Origin: CAYZQE01 sp964480635
GTDB lineage: Bacteria; Pseudomonadota; Gammaproteobacteria; GCA-001735895
DNA: 35,546 nucleotides
Assembly (NCBI GenBank): GCA_964480635.1
Contig: CAYZQE010000015.1
Coordinates: 1-35,546 of the forward strand
Direction: 5' to 3'
This document shows, piece by piece, positions 1 to 7,943 of this stretch; the first letter of the stretch is position 1, and each line of letters starts with the position of its first letter. A program made the translations under genes and the position numbers. Below the pieces are notes generated by a model. It was not told the DNA's origin and did not search any database. It saw only the letters and a program-made list of their open reading frames with translations.

Positions 1-115
1 GTCGCTATTTTCGTCGAAATGAGCCGTAATAGTCACTCTATTGCTGCGATTTTCGGTGAAAATATCGGCAGTTTTAGCAAGTCCAAAATTATTGGACTTG
101 TTCATAGCGTCCTTA
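1..115 (-). mobile_element. MITE-like repeat, copy 1 (cut by window edge)
   Basis: Bases 1-104 match the reverse complement of 16610-16713 with a single mismatch (near base 82). After base 104 the match degrades: three differences in the terminal repeat, ending at the shared TCCTTA near base 115. The complete copy at 16599-16760 has inverted terminal repeats. This copy is in opposite orientation, and its outer part lies beyond the left edge. No transposase is encoded, so it is either a non-autonomous element or a trimmed insertion-sequence end. Confidence 0.7.
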
Positions 116-118
116 ATT

Positions 119-448
119 ATGAATGCGATTATAGATTTCTTAAGTTTTAAGCTATTCATCACCCCTTCACTATTAGTCGTGATGTATTATCTTGGCGCTA
201 TTATAATGCCTATTATGAGTTGGTTTTTTGTTAAATGGTTACAGCAGAAGCATCCGTATTTTTATGTGGCGACAGAAGTCAGTAAGCAGCAATATGTCAA
301 TCATGTTGAAACCAAACATCGAATTTTATTATGGGCCATTGCGCTCATTTTTTTTGTCATGTTAGAAATAGTCTGGCGAATGATGTTTGAATTCTTTATT
401 GCGTACTTTCAGATGCATGATGCATTGTTACGAATGCAAATTAAGTAG
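119..448 (+). CDS. DUF4282 family small membrane protein
   Basis: A protein of about 109 residues, using ATG at 119. It opens with FLSFKLFITPSLL, followed by a hydrophobic segment (about residues 20-40), a polar loop with HPYFYVATEV, a second hydrophobic segment (about 71-83), and a C-terminal RMMFEFFIAYFQMHDALL. A Phe-x-x-Phe-Lys-x-x-Ile-Thr-Pro start and a Glu-Phe-x-x-x-x-Phe-x-x-His-Asp end are typical of DUF4282, whose function is unknown. The reading frame stays open upstream to TTG 41 inside the repeat element, but the family homology begins after ATG 119. The element ends only a few bases before this ATG and no Shine-Dalgarno is visible, so the native leader may have been replaced. It converges on the kinase gene. 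Confidence 0.6.
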   Translation: MNAIIDFLSFKLFITPSLLVVMYYLGAIIMPIMSWFFVKWLQQKHPYFYVATEVSKQQYVNHVETKHRILLWAIALIFFVMLEIVWRMMFEFFIAYFQMHDALLRMQIK

Positions 449-474
449 CTTTTTACAGTGAAATATTACAAAAA

Positions 475-2139
475 TTAATTCATTAAATTTGCGATTTGGT
501 GTAACACTAAATCGTATAAACTGGGGTTAAAAAATGCGATGGCTAATAAGGTAGCATTAATGCATACCGTGTAAAAAATGAGTTGTTTTGCTAAACGAAT
601 AAAAGGCAGCCTTCGTTTATATTTTTTAACTTCTTTAATGTTATTAAACACCGCATCAAAAGAAATATGCCTATCAGGCGCGTCTTTCTCAACCATGTTT
701 TTAATTAAGTCCTGCTCGACACGGGTGAGCTTTAAAAAGAGCTTGTTGGGCACTATTTTTTTGTTTTCTAAGGCGAGTGGTTCACCCGTTAACATGTGAA
801 AAAAAATACTGCCGGCACTGTAGATATCGCCAATAATGTCAGAGCCAAAATATTTAGGCGCTTGATACCATCCTTTAATGCCATCATCATCATCACTATA
901 ATGCTCATCAAAACCAAAGTCGGTGAGTTTAATTTTATCATCAGCATCAAATAACACATTACTGGGGCGTAAATTTTTGTGCACAATTTTGTTGTCGTGG
1001 GCGACTTGCATCGCGCTGCAAATTTGATGAGCTATTTTCAAAAACTGTGGGCTGGTGCTTGGCCTAATTAAACGTTCTTGTAAGTTACCGCCTGACAAAT
1101 GCTCCATCACCACGATGAAAGCGTTTTTATTTTTTGATACACCGAGTATGCGAATGCTGTGCGGAATTTTAAGCTTCATTAATAAACGAGCTTCATCATA
1201 GCCAGCGCGAGATTCAGTGCGCTTTTTTATAATGATTAAGCGTTTCGTCTCTTGATCTTCTGATAGGTAAACCGCGCCAAAGCTGTCTTGTCTAATAACA
1301 TCTAATAATAAAAACTTATCGATAGACTTGCCCATATCAACCGATGCGGCTTGTCGTTGGCTATCCGTTATATGAGAGCCTTGAAGGCCTTTTAAGAGTC
1401 TGACGCGAACCTCATCCATGCTTTGAGGGCGAAGTTCAGGGCGCATCTCTAAGCATTGTTCTACCAATAGCGCGATGGATTCGGGGACAAAATCCATGCT
1501 TTGAGCGATATTCCCTAAATGCTCTGTTGGCAATTTTTGAGTTAATAACTCGTACATAACCACGCCAAGTGAGTAAATATCACTTAAGTGGGTGACATCA
1601 AATGACGAGCTAAATTGCTCTGGTGACATATAGTCAGGGGTGCCTAAAACCTCAATGTCGGGATCATATTTTGCATTTATGATCCATGCGATGCCAAAAT
1701 CTAAAATTTGCACATGGCCTTCAGTGTTAATAAGGATGTTGGCAGGTTTAATGTCGCGATGAATAACGCCGTTTTTGTGGGCAAAAGCAATGCCTTTAGC
1801 GCAATGCATTAAAATGTTTATTTTGTATTTTACAGTGAGCCTTTTCGCCTTCATGAGTTCAGCTAAATTCATACCCTTGATATATTCCATAACGAAATAA
1901 GGGCGCCCACGTTCTGAATGGCCTCTATCGATGATATGAACAATATTCGGGTGGCTTAATTTAGCAATCACCAAGGCTTCTTGGTCAAACAGCATTTTGC
2001 TGGTTTTATCCCAAAACGCATGAACTGACAGCAGTTTGATAATAACGGTTCGATCTAAAGAAGTTTGGAACCCCTTATACAAGGTGGACATGCCGCCTTG
2101 AGTGAACTTTTTAATATGGGTATAACCGTCTAGCTGCAT
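475..2139 (-). CDS. Membrane-anchored Ser/Thr protein kinase with a second, pseudokinase domain
   Basis: A 554-residue Hanks-type kinase with two kinase folds in tandem. Domain 1 (about 5-250) looks active: glycine loop TQGGMSTLYKG, lysine in VIIKLL (K35), HRDIKPAN with D129, DFG 147-149, and TPDYMSPEQ. Domain 2 (about 274-505) keeps a lysine (K305) and DFG (407-409), but its catalytic loop reads HKNLRPSN, with Asn389 replacing the catalytic Asp, and its APE motif reads APK. It is therefore probably a pseudokinase. A basic stretch (KKYKRR, about 505-510) precedes one C-terminal membrane segment (about 519-537), placing both domains in the cytoplasm. Substrates are unknown. No phosphatase or FHA gene lies nearby. 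The domain order and the Asp-to-Asn change are seen directly; the regulatory role is inferred. Confidence 0.9.
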   Translation of the reverse strand: MQLDGYTHIKKFTQGGMSTLYKGFQTSLDRTVIIKLLSVHAFWDKTSKMLFDQEALVIAKLSHPNIVHIIDRGHSERGRPYFVMEYIKGMNLAELMKAKRLTVKYKINILMHCAKGIAFAHKNGVIHRDIKPANILINTEGHVQILDFGIAWIINAKYDPDIEVLGTPDYMSPEQFSSSFDVTHLSDIYSLGVVMYELLTQKLPTEHLGNIAQSMDFVPESIALLVEQCLEMRPELRPQSMDEVRVRLLKGLQGSHITDSQRQAASVDMGKSIDKFLLLDVIRQDSFGAVYLSEDQETKRLIIIKKRTESRAGYDEARLLMKLKIPHSIRILGVSKNKNAFIVVMEHLSGGNLQERLIRPSTSPQFLKIAHQICSAMQVAHDNKIVHKNLRPSNVLFDADDKIKLTDFGFDEHYSDDDDGIKGWYQAPKYFGSDIIGDIYSAGSIFFHMLTGEPLALENKKIVPNKLFLKLTRVEQDLIKNMVEKDAPDRHISFDAVFNNIKEVKKYKRRLPFIRLAKQLIFYTVCINATLLAIAFFNPSLYDLVLHQIANLMN

Positions 2140-2504
2140 AAATGTTTGATCATAAAAGTAATGATAAGTTTAGGAATTTCAATCATTGAAACCTATCGCT
2201 GTTGAGTTGCCAGTAATGAATAGAAGTTCTATCAAATTCTATAAGATAATAGGTGATAATAGAAAGTATTTTTAATGAATCGCTATAGACGGGCTAAAAC
2301 AATCTCTGCAATTTCATTATCTGTTAGTTTAATGAGTCTCTGAACAAGTTAACAATTAATGGTAGCGGCCAAGACTGCCTGCCACTGACTAACAAAAATG
2401 GATCGCCATAAGGTTTTATTATACTCGTGAGTAAAGGAATTTTACCGAGCCAAATTCAATTTGGGGCGAATGAAATAATTTAAATTGCATAGAAAGAGCC
2501 TTGT
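2140..2504 (+). other. Intergenic region with gene remnants
   Basis: No intact gene is visible. Bases 2332-2350 (GAGTCTCTGAACAAGTTAA) resemble the terminal repeat GAGCCTCTGAACAAGT of the element at 16599, suggesting a decayed element end. On the minus strand 2283-2348 reads in frame as KLTDNEIAEIVLARL followed by a stop, without a start codon, so it may be the end of a dead gene. A short palindrome CCAAATTCAATTTGG lies near 2450-2465. The promoter of the kinase gene should lie at the left end. Confidence 0.35.
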
Positions 2505-3305
2505 TTAAATGGTTAAGAGCATTTTAATACTTAAGCCCATCATTAAAAGAGCGAAAACTTTTTTAAGTATGGGAACAGGTAATTTATGAGCCATTTTGAC
2601 GCCAAAAGGTGCGATAAAAACACTGACAACCGAGATCAGTAAAACGGCAGGCCAATAAATATAGCCAATACTTAATTCGGGTAAGCCTTGTTGTTGATGT
2701 CCGCTAATAAAGTATCCAGCAACGGCGGTTAAGGCAATAAAAATTCCAATACCAGATGAAGTGGCGATTGCTTTTTTCATGGGTATATTACACCAAGTCA
2801 AAAATGGTACGGATAAAGAGCCTCCGCCAATGGCAATAAGTGCTGACAATGAGCCTATGATAGAGCCGACAATAGATAAGCCAGCGAGTGATGGTAGTTG
2901 CCGCGATGGTTTAGGCTTTTTGTTAAGTATCATTTGTATTGAGATAAGCGCCATAAAAAGGGCGAACACAATGGCTAATGGTTTGGTGGGAATGAGCGAC
3001 ACAAAATAAGCCATAACAAAAGCGCCCAACATAATGCCTGGTGTTATTTTAAACACGATGGGCCATAAAACAGCTTGACGTTTATGTTGTGACCAAGCGC
3101 TAGATAGGGCGGTAAAAATGATAGCAGCCATAGAAGATGCTAAGGCAATATGCACCACATGCTGATGGGGGAAGTTTTGAGCAATAAATAAACTGGTTAA
3201 TACCGGTACCATAATAGCGCCACCACCAACACCTAATAGACCAGCGAAAAAACCCACAAATAGTCCTAAACCAAGGTAGGATAGTATTAACCACATTTCG
3301 GGCAT
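2505..3305 (-). CDS. TauE/SafE family sulfite/anion permease
   Basis: About 266 residues and very hydrophobic, with eight or so predicted membrane segments. The two halves each begin with the glycine-rich signature of the family: GLLGVGGGAIMVPVL in the N-terminal half and IAIGGGSLSVPFL in the C-terminal half. Members of this family (formerly DUF81) export or import sulfite, sulfoacetate and other organosulfur anions; the substrate here cannot be read from sequence. An upstream in-frame ATG at 3323 would overlap the start of the divergent GST gene. I prefer the ATG at 3305, which has AAGG at a suitable distance before it. A second, broken gene of the same family lies at 8632-9014. Confidence 0.88.
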   Translation of the reverse strand: MPEMWLILSYLGLGLFVGFFAGLLGVGGGAIMVPVLTSLFIAQNFPHQHVVHIALASSMAAIIFTALSSAWSQHKRQAVLWPIVFKITPGIMLGAFVMAYFVSLIPTKPLAIVFALFMALISIQMILNKKPKPSRQLPSLAGLSIVGSIIGSLSALIAIGGGSLSVPFLTWCNIPMKKAIATSSGIGIFIALTAVAGYFISGHQQQGLPELSIGYIYWPAVLLISVVSVFIAPFGVKMAHKLPVPILKKVFALLMMGLSIKMLLTI

Positions 3306-3321
3306 TTTTAGCCTTATCATC

Positions 3322-3930
3322 ATGAATCAAGAACGCCCTATCTTATACTCTTTTCGTCGCTGCCCCTATGCTATCCGCGCTCGTATAGCCATTATTTTAT
3401 CACATCAGTTAGTTGACCTAGTTGAAATTGATCTTAAAAATAAAATAGAAGAGTTTGTGCTGTTATCGCCAAAAGCGACAGTTCCCGTTTTAAAGGTGAA
3501 TGATAATGTGCTACTTGAAGAGAGCTTAGAAATTATGCAGTGGGCATTCAGTCTAAATAACCCAGAAGGCATTGATATCGCGACGTTTAGCCATGAGCTA
3601 ATTAGTTTGAATGACGATGATTTTAAAAAGCATTTAGATCATTATAAATATGCCGATCGTTTTCCACAGTATTCGGTCTCACATTATCAACAGCTAGCAA
3701 GTAAATTCCCCGCTCAATTAAATAGTATTTTAAGTGGGCAAGCGTTTTTAACGTCAGAAAAAATGAGCGTGGTCGATATTGCGCTATTTCCTTTTATACG
3801 CCAGTTTTCTTTTGTCGATAAAAAATGGTTTGACGTGCAAAAATGGCCTTATTTACAACGTTGGTTAGAGACTTGGTTGCAACATGATGCGTTTAAACAA
3901 GCTTTTGCGTGGGGCGATAATAGCGCCTGA
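3322..3930 (+). CDS. Glutathione S-transferase family protein
   Basis: A 202-residue protein with a thioredoxin-like N-terminal domain (about 1-80). It contains YSFRRCPYAIRAR, where the CPY triad (C14) resembles glutaredoxin and omega-class GST active sites. The following PKATVPVL contains the cis-proline that binds glutathione, and ESLEIMQW corresponds to the usual E-S pair. The helical C-terminal domain (about 95-200) contains MSVVDIALFPFIRQF, the conserved Asp region. It probably carries out thiol transfer or conjugation in the cytoplasm, with unknown substrate. It is transcribed divergently from the TauE/SafE gene, with only about 16 bases between the preferred start codons, so each promoter must lie within the other gene. 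Confidence 0.85.
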   Translation: MNQERPILYSFRRCPYAIRARIAIILSHQLVDLVEIDLKNKIEEFVLLSPKATVPVLKVNDNVLLEESLEIMQWAFSLNNPEGIDIATFSHELISLNDDDFKKHLDHYKYADRFPQYSVSHYQQLASKFPAQLNSILSGQAFLTSEKMSVVDIALFPFIRQFSFVDKKWFDVQKWPYLQRWLETWLQHDAFKQAFAWGDNSA

Positions 3931-3980
3931 CCGCTTTATTCCCTTTAGTAAAAAGAAGTCTTTGATTTATGCATTAAAGG

Positions 3981-4232
3981 CTAGGGCTTCCAAATGCTAT
4001 TATGATGAGGCTTTTTAAAGGTTTTAATATACAAAGTCTCGACTTCTTTTCTAGCCCAGTCAGTTTTACGTAAAAATTTAAGGCTTGAGTTTAAGCTAGG
4101 GTCATTTTTAAAGCATTTAATATTAACGTGCTGAGATAATGACTCCCAGCCAAAATGTTGATCAAGTTCAGACACAATAGTTTTTAATGTTAAGCCGTGT
4201 AAAGGGTCTTTGTTTACTTTGGGATGATCCAT
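3981..4232 (-). CDS. VF530 family (DUF2132) small DNA-binding protein
   Basis: An 83-residue protein with the conserved pattern of the VF530 family: DPLHGLTLKTIVSEL, GWESLSQHVNIKCF, and SLKFLRKTDWARKEVETLY. The family prototype, from Vibrio fischeri, is a small helical protein described as double-stranded DNA-binding; its cellular role is not established. It is a single gene, convergent with the GST gene upstream and divergent from deaD. The full family domain occupies nearly the whole protein, so it looks intact. Confidence 0.85.
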   Translation of the reverse strand: MDHPKVNKDPLHGLTLKTIVSELDQHFGWESLSQHVNIKCFKNDPSLNSSLKFLRKTDWARKEVETLYIKTFKKPHHNSIWKP

Positions 4233-4379
4233 TTTGTCTTTAACCGGTTAAATTTATTGATATGTTTTAGCATTATAAAATAGGCAAATCAATTCCTGTG
4301 TTTATAAGAAATTAAGGAATTGCTAATATAGTATTGTAGATATATACTGTGCGCCCTTTTTGCCTCTTTGGCTTTGCGC

Positions 4380-6359
4380 ATGTCTGACTCTCAAGAAAAT
4401 ACCCCTAAAGAAACGCTTACGTTTGATATTTTTGGTTTATCAAAACCTATTATGAAAGCGCTTGATGCCATTGGTTATGAAACGCCATCTCCTATTCAGG
4501 AGCAATGTATTGCTCACCTAATGAATGGTCGAGACATTATTGGGCAAGCGCAAACAGGCACAGGTAAAACAGCTGCTTTTGCTTTACCAATCTTAAATAT
4601 GATCAATATTGAGGATAATTTTCCTCAAGTGCTTATTCTAGCGCCTACTCGTGAGTTAGCTATTCAGGTCGCAGAAGCAGTGCAAACGTATGCGCGTTTC
4701 ATTAAAGGGTTTCATGTGTTACCCATTTATGGCGGGCAAGCTTACGATATTCAGTTACGTCCCCTAAGACGTGGCGTGCATGTGGTCGTTGGAACACCTG
4801 GCCGCGTTATGGATCACATCAAAAAAGGCACATTAAAGTTAGATGGTTTAAGGGCATTAGTGCTTGATGAAGCCGATGAAATGCTGCGTATGGGCTTTAT
4901 TGATGATGTAAAATGGGTGTTAACTAAAACGCCTGAAAGTCGTCAAATCGCTTTATTTTCAGCCACCATGCCTGAGATCATTAAAAAAATTGCTAAGCAG
5001 TTTTTAAAAGATCCAGCAATTGTAAAAATAAAATCTAAAACGACAACAGCAACGACTATTCGTCAGCGTTATTGGTTGGTGTCGGGTGCTAAAAAGCTGG
5101 ACGCATTGACACGTATATTAGAAGTGGAGCCTTTTGAAGGCTTAATTATTTTCGTGCGTACAAAAACAGCAACGGTTGAATTAGCCGATCGTTTATCAGC
5201 ACGTGGTTTTTCTGCCGATTGCATTAATGGTGATATTGCACAAAATACACGCGAACGTACCATAGAGAAGCTTAAAAATGGTCAGTTAGATATTCTTGTG
5301 GCAACTGATGTGGCGGCTCGTGGTTTAGACGTAGAGCGTATCAGCCATGTCATCAACTATGACATCCCCCATGATCCTGAGTCTTATGTACACCGTATTG
5401 GTCGAACTGGCCGTGCTGGTCGCAGTGGTGAAGCCATATTATTTGTCGCGCCACGTGAGCGTAGAATGCTTAGCAGCATCGAAAGAGTTTCTGGACGTCC
5501 TATTGAGCCGATGCAATTACCAACAGCTGATGTGATTAACGAAGGTAGAATCAATTCATTTAAGCAAAAAATTACAGACACCATGTCTAACCGTAAATTG
5601 GATATGTTTGTTGATTTGATTACCAAGTATCAAGAAGAAAATGATGCCGACTTATTACAAGTTGCAGCTGCTTTAGCGCAATTAGTACAGGGTAAAGAGC
5701 CGCTATTAGTATCAGAAAAGACTTTTAAAGAAGCTAAACGTAATGATCGTGAACGTTTTGAACGCGGCGATAAAGAAGACCGTGGGCGAAATGATAGAGA
5801 TCGTGGACGCAAAGATAAAGACCGCGGAAAAAGCAGTCATGCTAGCCGAGGCAATAAAGAACTTGTTTTAGAACCTTCACCATTAAAACACCACCCAGAT
5901 GTTGAAATGGTACGCTACAAATTATCAGTTGGTTATGATGACGATGTGAAACCCGGCAATATTATGGGTGCCATCGCAAATGAAGCTGAGATTGAAAGCG
6001 AATACATTGGTGTTATTGATATCTATGACGAGTTTTCAACCATTGATTTACCCGCAGGCATGCCAAAAGAAACTTTTGATGTGCTTAAAAATACACGGGT
6101 GTGTGGCCAAAAAATTAATATTGCGCCATTAACGGAAGCACCAAAACAAGGTGGGAAAAACAGCACTCCAAAGAAGGAAAGTTTTAAAAAAGATAGCCCA
6201 AGAAAAAGCAGTTCGGAAAAAGATGGGAAAAAGCCCTTAACTATCAGTAAAGATAAAGATGGTTCTTTTGCTAAAAAGCGTAAACCTAAAGCAAAGCTAG
6301 AAAAAACAACTGACTTTGAAAGCCCAGCGAAGCGTAAGCCTAAAAAGAAAGAGAGTTAA
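4380..6359 (+). CDS. deaD: DEAD-box ATP-dependent RNA helicase DeaD/CsdA
   Basis: A 659-residue helicase from ATG 4380; an in-frame TTG at 4368 is less likely. Motifs appear in order: Q motif (about 14-41), AQTGTGKT (57-64), PTRELA, GTPGR, DEAD (163-166), SAT (194-196), ATDVAARGLDV and HRIGRTGRAG. A highly charged Arg/Asp/Lys linker (about 450-490) leads into a DbpA-type RNA-binding domain (from VRYKLSVGYDDDVKPGNI to about 575), then a Lys/Ser-rich basic tail. That architecture is DeaD/CsdA rather than RhlB or RhlE. The family unwinds RNA duplexes in ribosome assembly and in RNA decay, especially in the cold. The 147-base upstream region could hold a leader, but I could not identify a specific cold-shock element. 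Confidence 0.93.
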   Translation: MSDSQENTPKETLTFDIFGLSKPIMKALDAIGYETPSPIQEQCIAHLMNGRDIIGQAQTGTGKTAAFALPILNMINIEDNFPQVLILAPTRELAIQVAEAVQTYARFIKGFHVLPIYGGQAYDIQLRPLRRGVHVVVGTPGRVMDHIKKGTLKLDGLRALVLDEADEMLRMGFIDDVKWVLTKTPESRQIALFSATMPEIIKKIAKQFLKDPAIVKIKSKTTTATTIRQRYWLVSGAKKLDALTRILEVEPFEGLIIFVRTKTATVELADRLSARGFSADCINGDIAQNTRERTIEKLKNGQLDILVATDVAARGLDVERISHVINYDIPHDPESYVHRIGRTGRAGRSGEAILFVAPRERRMLSSIERVSGRPIEPMQLPTADVINEGRINSFKQKITDTMSNRKLDMFVDLITKYQEENDADLLQVAAALAQLVQGKEPLLVSEKTFKEAKRNDRERFERGDKEDRGRNDRDRGRKDKDRGKSSHASRGNKELVLEPSPLKHHPDVEMVRYKLSVGYDDDVKPGNIMGAIANEAEIESEYIGVIDIYDEFSTIDLPAGMPKETFDVLKNTRVCGQKINIAPLTEAPKQGGKNSTPKKESFKKDSPRKSSSEKDGKKPLTISKDKDGSFAKKRKPKAKLEKTTDFESPAKRKPKKKES

Positions 6360-6425
6360 TTGATTGGTCTCACTTCGCTAGTTAAAACTATGCACTCTTT
6401 TAGCTGCTACACAATTAAAAATTTT

Positions 6426-6559
6426 GACACAGAGACCACAGAGTTCACAGAGAGTATAAAGGCTGAATTAAGCGGCGATAGCCGCTTCAATGATAACTTA
6501 TCCACCACTGTGGATAAGTATAAGGATATTTTCTCTGTGAACGCTGTGGTCTTTGTGTC
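6426..6559 (+). repeat. Palindromic three-arm element, copy 1
   Basis: A 28-bp outer inverted repeat (6426-6453 with 6532-6559, three mismatches; begins GACACAGAGACCACAGAG) encloses two perfect hairpins. These are AAGCGGC-GATA-GCCGCTT at 6470-6487 and ACTTATCCAC-CACT-GTGGATAAGT at 6496-6519. Folded, this makes a closing stem with two side arms. Stretches of repeated CACAGAG of this kind occur as dispersed palindromes in many bacterial genomes. No protein is encoded within it. Confidence 0.75.
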
Positions 6560-6761
6560 GAAAAAAAGGGTATGAAATGACTGTATTTTTAATGCAGCTA
6601 CTGGTTGATCTGGTATCAGGAAGTACTCGTTACCCGAAGTGACTTGCAGTCCATGGTTGTTGAGCTTTAAGCGTCCTTGATTAAATTCACCAGCTAGTTA
6701 CTTTTGCTCTTAACGCCTTTTGTAGGCCATTTCTTTTCTTTGCTACACAATTAAAAATTTT

Positions 6762-6895
6762 GACACAGAGACCACAGAGTTCACAGAGAGTATAAAGGCT
6801 GAATTAAGCGGCGATAGCCGCTTCAATGATAACTTATCCACCACTGTGGATAAGTATAAGGATATTTTCTCTGTGAACGCTGTGGTCTTTGTGTC
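6762..6895 (+). repeat. Palindromic three-arm element, copy 2
   Basis: An identical copy of the element at 6426-6559, displaced by 336 bases as part of the tandem duplication. The outer arms are 6762-6789 and 6868-6895, and the inner hairpins are 6806-6823 and 6832-6855. It lies about 130 bases beyond the 3' end of arfB. Confidence 0.75.
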
Positions 6896-7022
6896 GAAAA
6901 AAAGGGTATGAAATGACTGTATTTTTAATGCAGCTACTGGTTGATCTGGTATCAGGAAGTACTCGTTACCCGAAGTGACTTGCAGTCCATGGTTGTTGAG
7001 TTTTAAGCGTCCTTGATTAAAA

Positions 7023-7436
7023 TTACCAGCTAATTACTTTTGCTCTTAACGCTTTTTGTAGGCCGTTTCTTTTCTTTTTTGCCTTGCCCCGTATCTGGCT
7101 AGATTTACTGGGTTTAGTCGCAACACGTCTTTTTGATATTTTAGTCGCATCTTGGATAATTTGACAAAGCCGCATTAACGCATCTTCTTTATTTTTAAGT
7201 TGAGTGCGAAAGCGCTGGGCTTTTAAGATGATAATGCCATCTTGTGTAATACGTTTATCATTGCAGGATAAAAGCTTGTGCTTGAAGTGCTCAGGCAAGG
7301 AAGATGTTTTTATATTAAAACGACAATGTATAGCAGTAGCTACTTTATTAACATTTTGCCCGCCAGCACCTTGTGAGCGAATCGCGCTTAACTCAACGTC
7401 GGCTTCTTTGACACATAATTGATTAACGTTGAGCAT
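7023..7436 (-). CDS. arfB: Alternative ribosome-rescue factor / peptidyl-tRNA hydrolase ArfB (YaeJ)
   Basis: A 137-residue class I release factor-like protein lacking codon-recognition domains. The GGQ loop lies in RSQGAGGQNVNKVATAI (about residues 21-37), the hydrolysis motif shared with RF1/RF2. The C-terminal tail is strongly basic (KRRVATKPSKSS through KAKKKRNGLQKALRAK), as in ArfB, where it enters the empty mRNA channel of stalled ribosomes. It would release peptides from non-stop ribosomes in the cytoplasm. It lies 18 bases from slyD on the same strand. Its last codons are duplicated in the upstream tandem repeat. The length matches E. coli ArfB (about 140), so the gene itself is intact. 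Confidence 0.93.
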   Translation of the reverse strand: MLNVNQLCVKEADVELSAIRSQGAGGQNVNKVATAIHCRFNIKTSSLPEHFKHKLLSCNDKRITQDGIIILKAQRFRTQLKNKEDALMRLCQIIQDATKISKRRVATKPSKSSQIRGKAKKKRNGLQKALRAKVISW

Positions 7437-7454
7437 AAGGCAATTTTCAAAATA

Positions 7455-7943
7455 TTAATGATCGTGGCCGCAACCTTCTTCGGCATGAATATGACCGTGA
7501 CTAATTTCACTTTCATCGGCTTCTCGTACACTAATAACTTCAATATCAAATGTTAAAGGCACGCCAGCTAAAGAGTCATTACCATCGATTTTTATCGTGT
7601 CGTCATTCACTTCAATAATGGTTATTGTCACGAGTTCTTTATTCGGGCCTTCGGCATGAAATTCCATCCCCGGCTTAATGTCTTCGTCACCTGGGAACAT
7701 ATCTTTTGACACGATCTCAACCTTAGTTTCATCGCGTTCACCATAGCCATCTTTAGGGGCAACATCCACGACAAAGGTATCTCCTTGCTGTTTGCCTTCG
7801 AGTGCCTTTTCTAGTCCAGGAATAATGTTGTCGTGGCCTTGTAGATAACAGAATGAACCATCACTAGATTCATCAATTAATTGCCCTTTATCATCGTTAA
7901 GGCGATAGTTGATAATAACGGCTGTATTTTTGCATATGTTCAT
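7455..7943 (-). CDS. slyD: FKBP-type peptidyl-prolyl isomerase SlyD
   Basis: A 162-residue protein. The FKBP fold starts TAVIINYRLNDDKGQLIDES and continues with LQGHDNIIPGLEKALEGKQQGD. The insert-in-flap domain follows (about 70-125). The motif that reads NHPLAG in most SlyD proteins is NDSLAG here, so the usual metal-linked His is missing. The C-terminus is a short His-rich tail, HGHIHAEEGCGHDH, consistent with nickel or zinc binding. It likely acts as a cytoplasmic prolyl isomerase and chaperone. Its start overlaps the stop of the DUF4124 gene upstream, implying translational coupling. Confidence 0.92.
   Translation of the reverse strand: MNICKNTAVIINYRLNDDKGQLIDESSDGSFCYLQGHDNIIPGLEKALEGKQQGDTFVVDVAPKDGYGERDETKVEIVSKDMFPGDEDIKPGMEFHAEGPNKELVTITIIEVNDDTIKIDGNDSLAGVPLTFDIEVISVREADESEISHGHIHAEEGCGHDH

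Larger units (their letters stand above)
6405..7076 (+). repeat. Tandem duplication, two copies of 336 bp, including the arfB 3' end
   Basis: Unit 1 is 6405-6740 and unit 2 is 6741-7076, at a constant offset of 336. The first 260 bases of the two units are identical by eye. The six differences (6665, 6686, 6688, 6697, 6717 and 6729 in unit 1) all fall in the last 76 bases. The last 54 bases of unit 2 are the 3' end of arfB, so unit 1 carries a spare fragment of arfB codons with a TGA stop in place of TAA. Each unit also contains the palindromic element described separately. The rest of the 6360-7022 gap holds no convincing gene. Confidence 0.93.

Noticed and set aside
2283..2348. Minus-strand peptide ending KLTDNEIAEIVLARL
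   Set aside because: No start codon and too short to assign; kept only as a remark in the intergenic entry.
6498..6517. DnaA boxes as evidence of a replication origin
   Set aside because: Only two boxes per copy inside a repeated palindrome, with no AT-rich unwinding region, dnaA, dnaN or gidA nearby.
6360..6575. Open reading frame of 71 codons after deaD
   Set aside because: It consists mainly of the palindromic element, starts at a TTG with no Shine-Dalgarno, and has no family resemblance.
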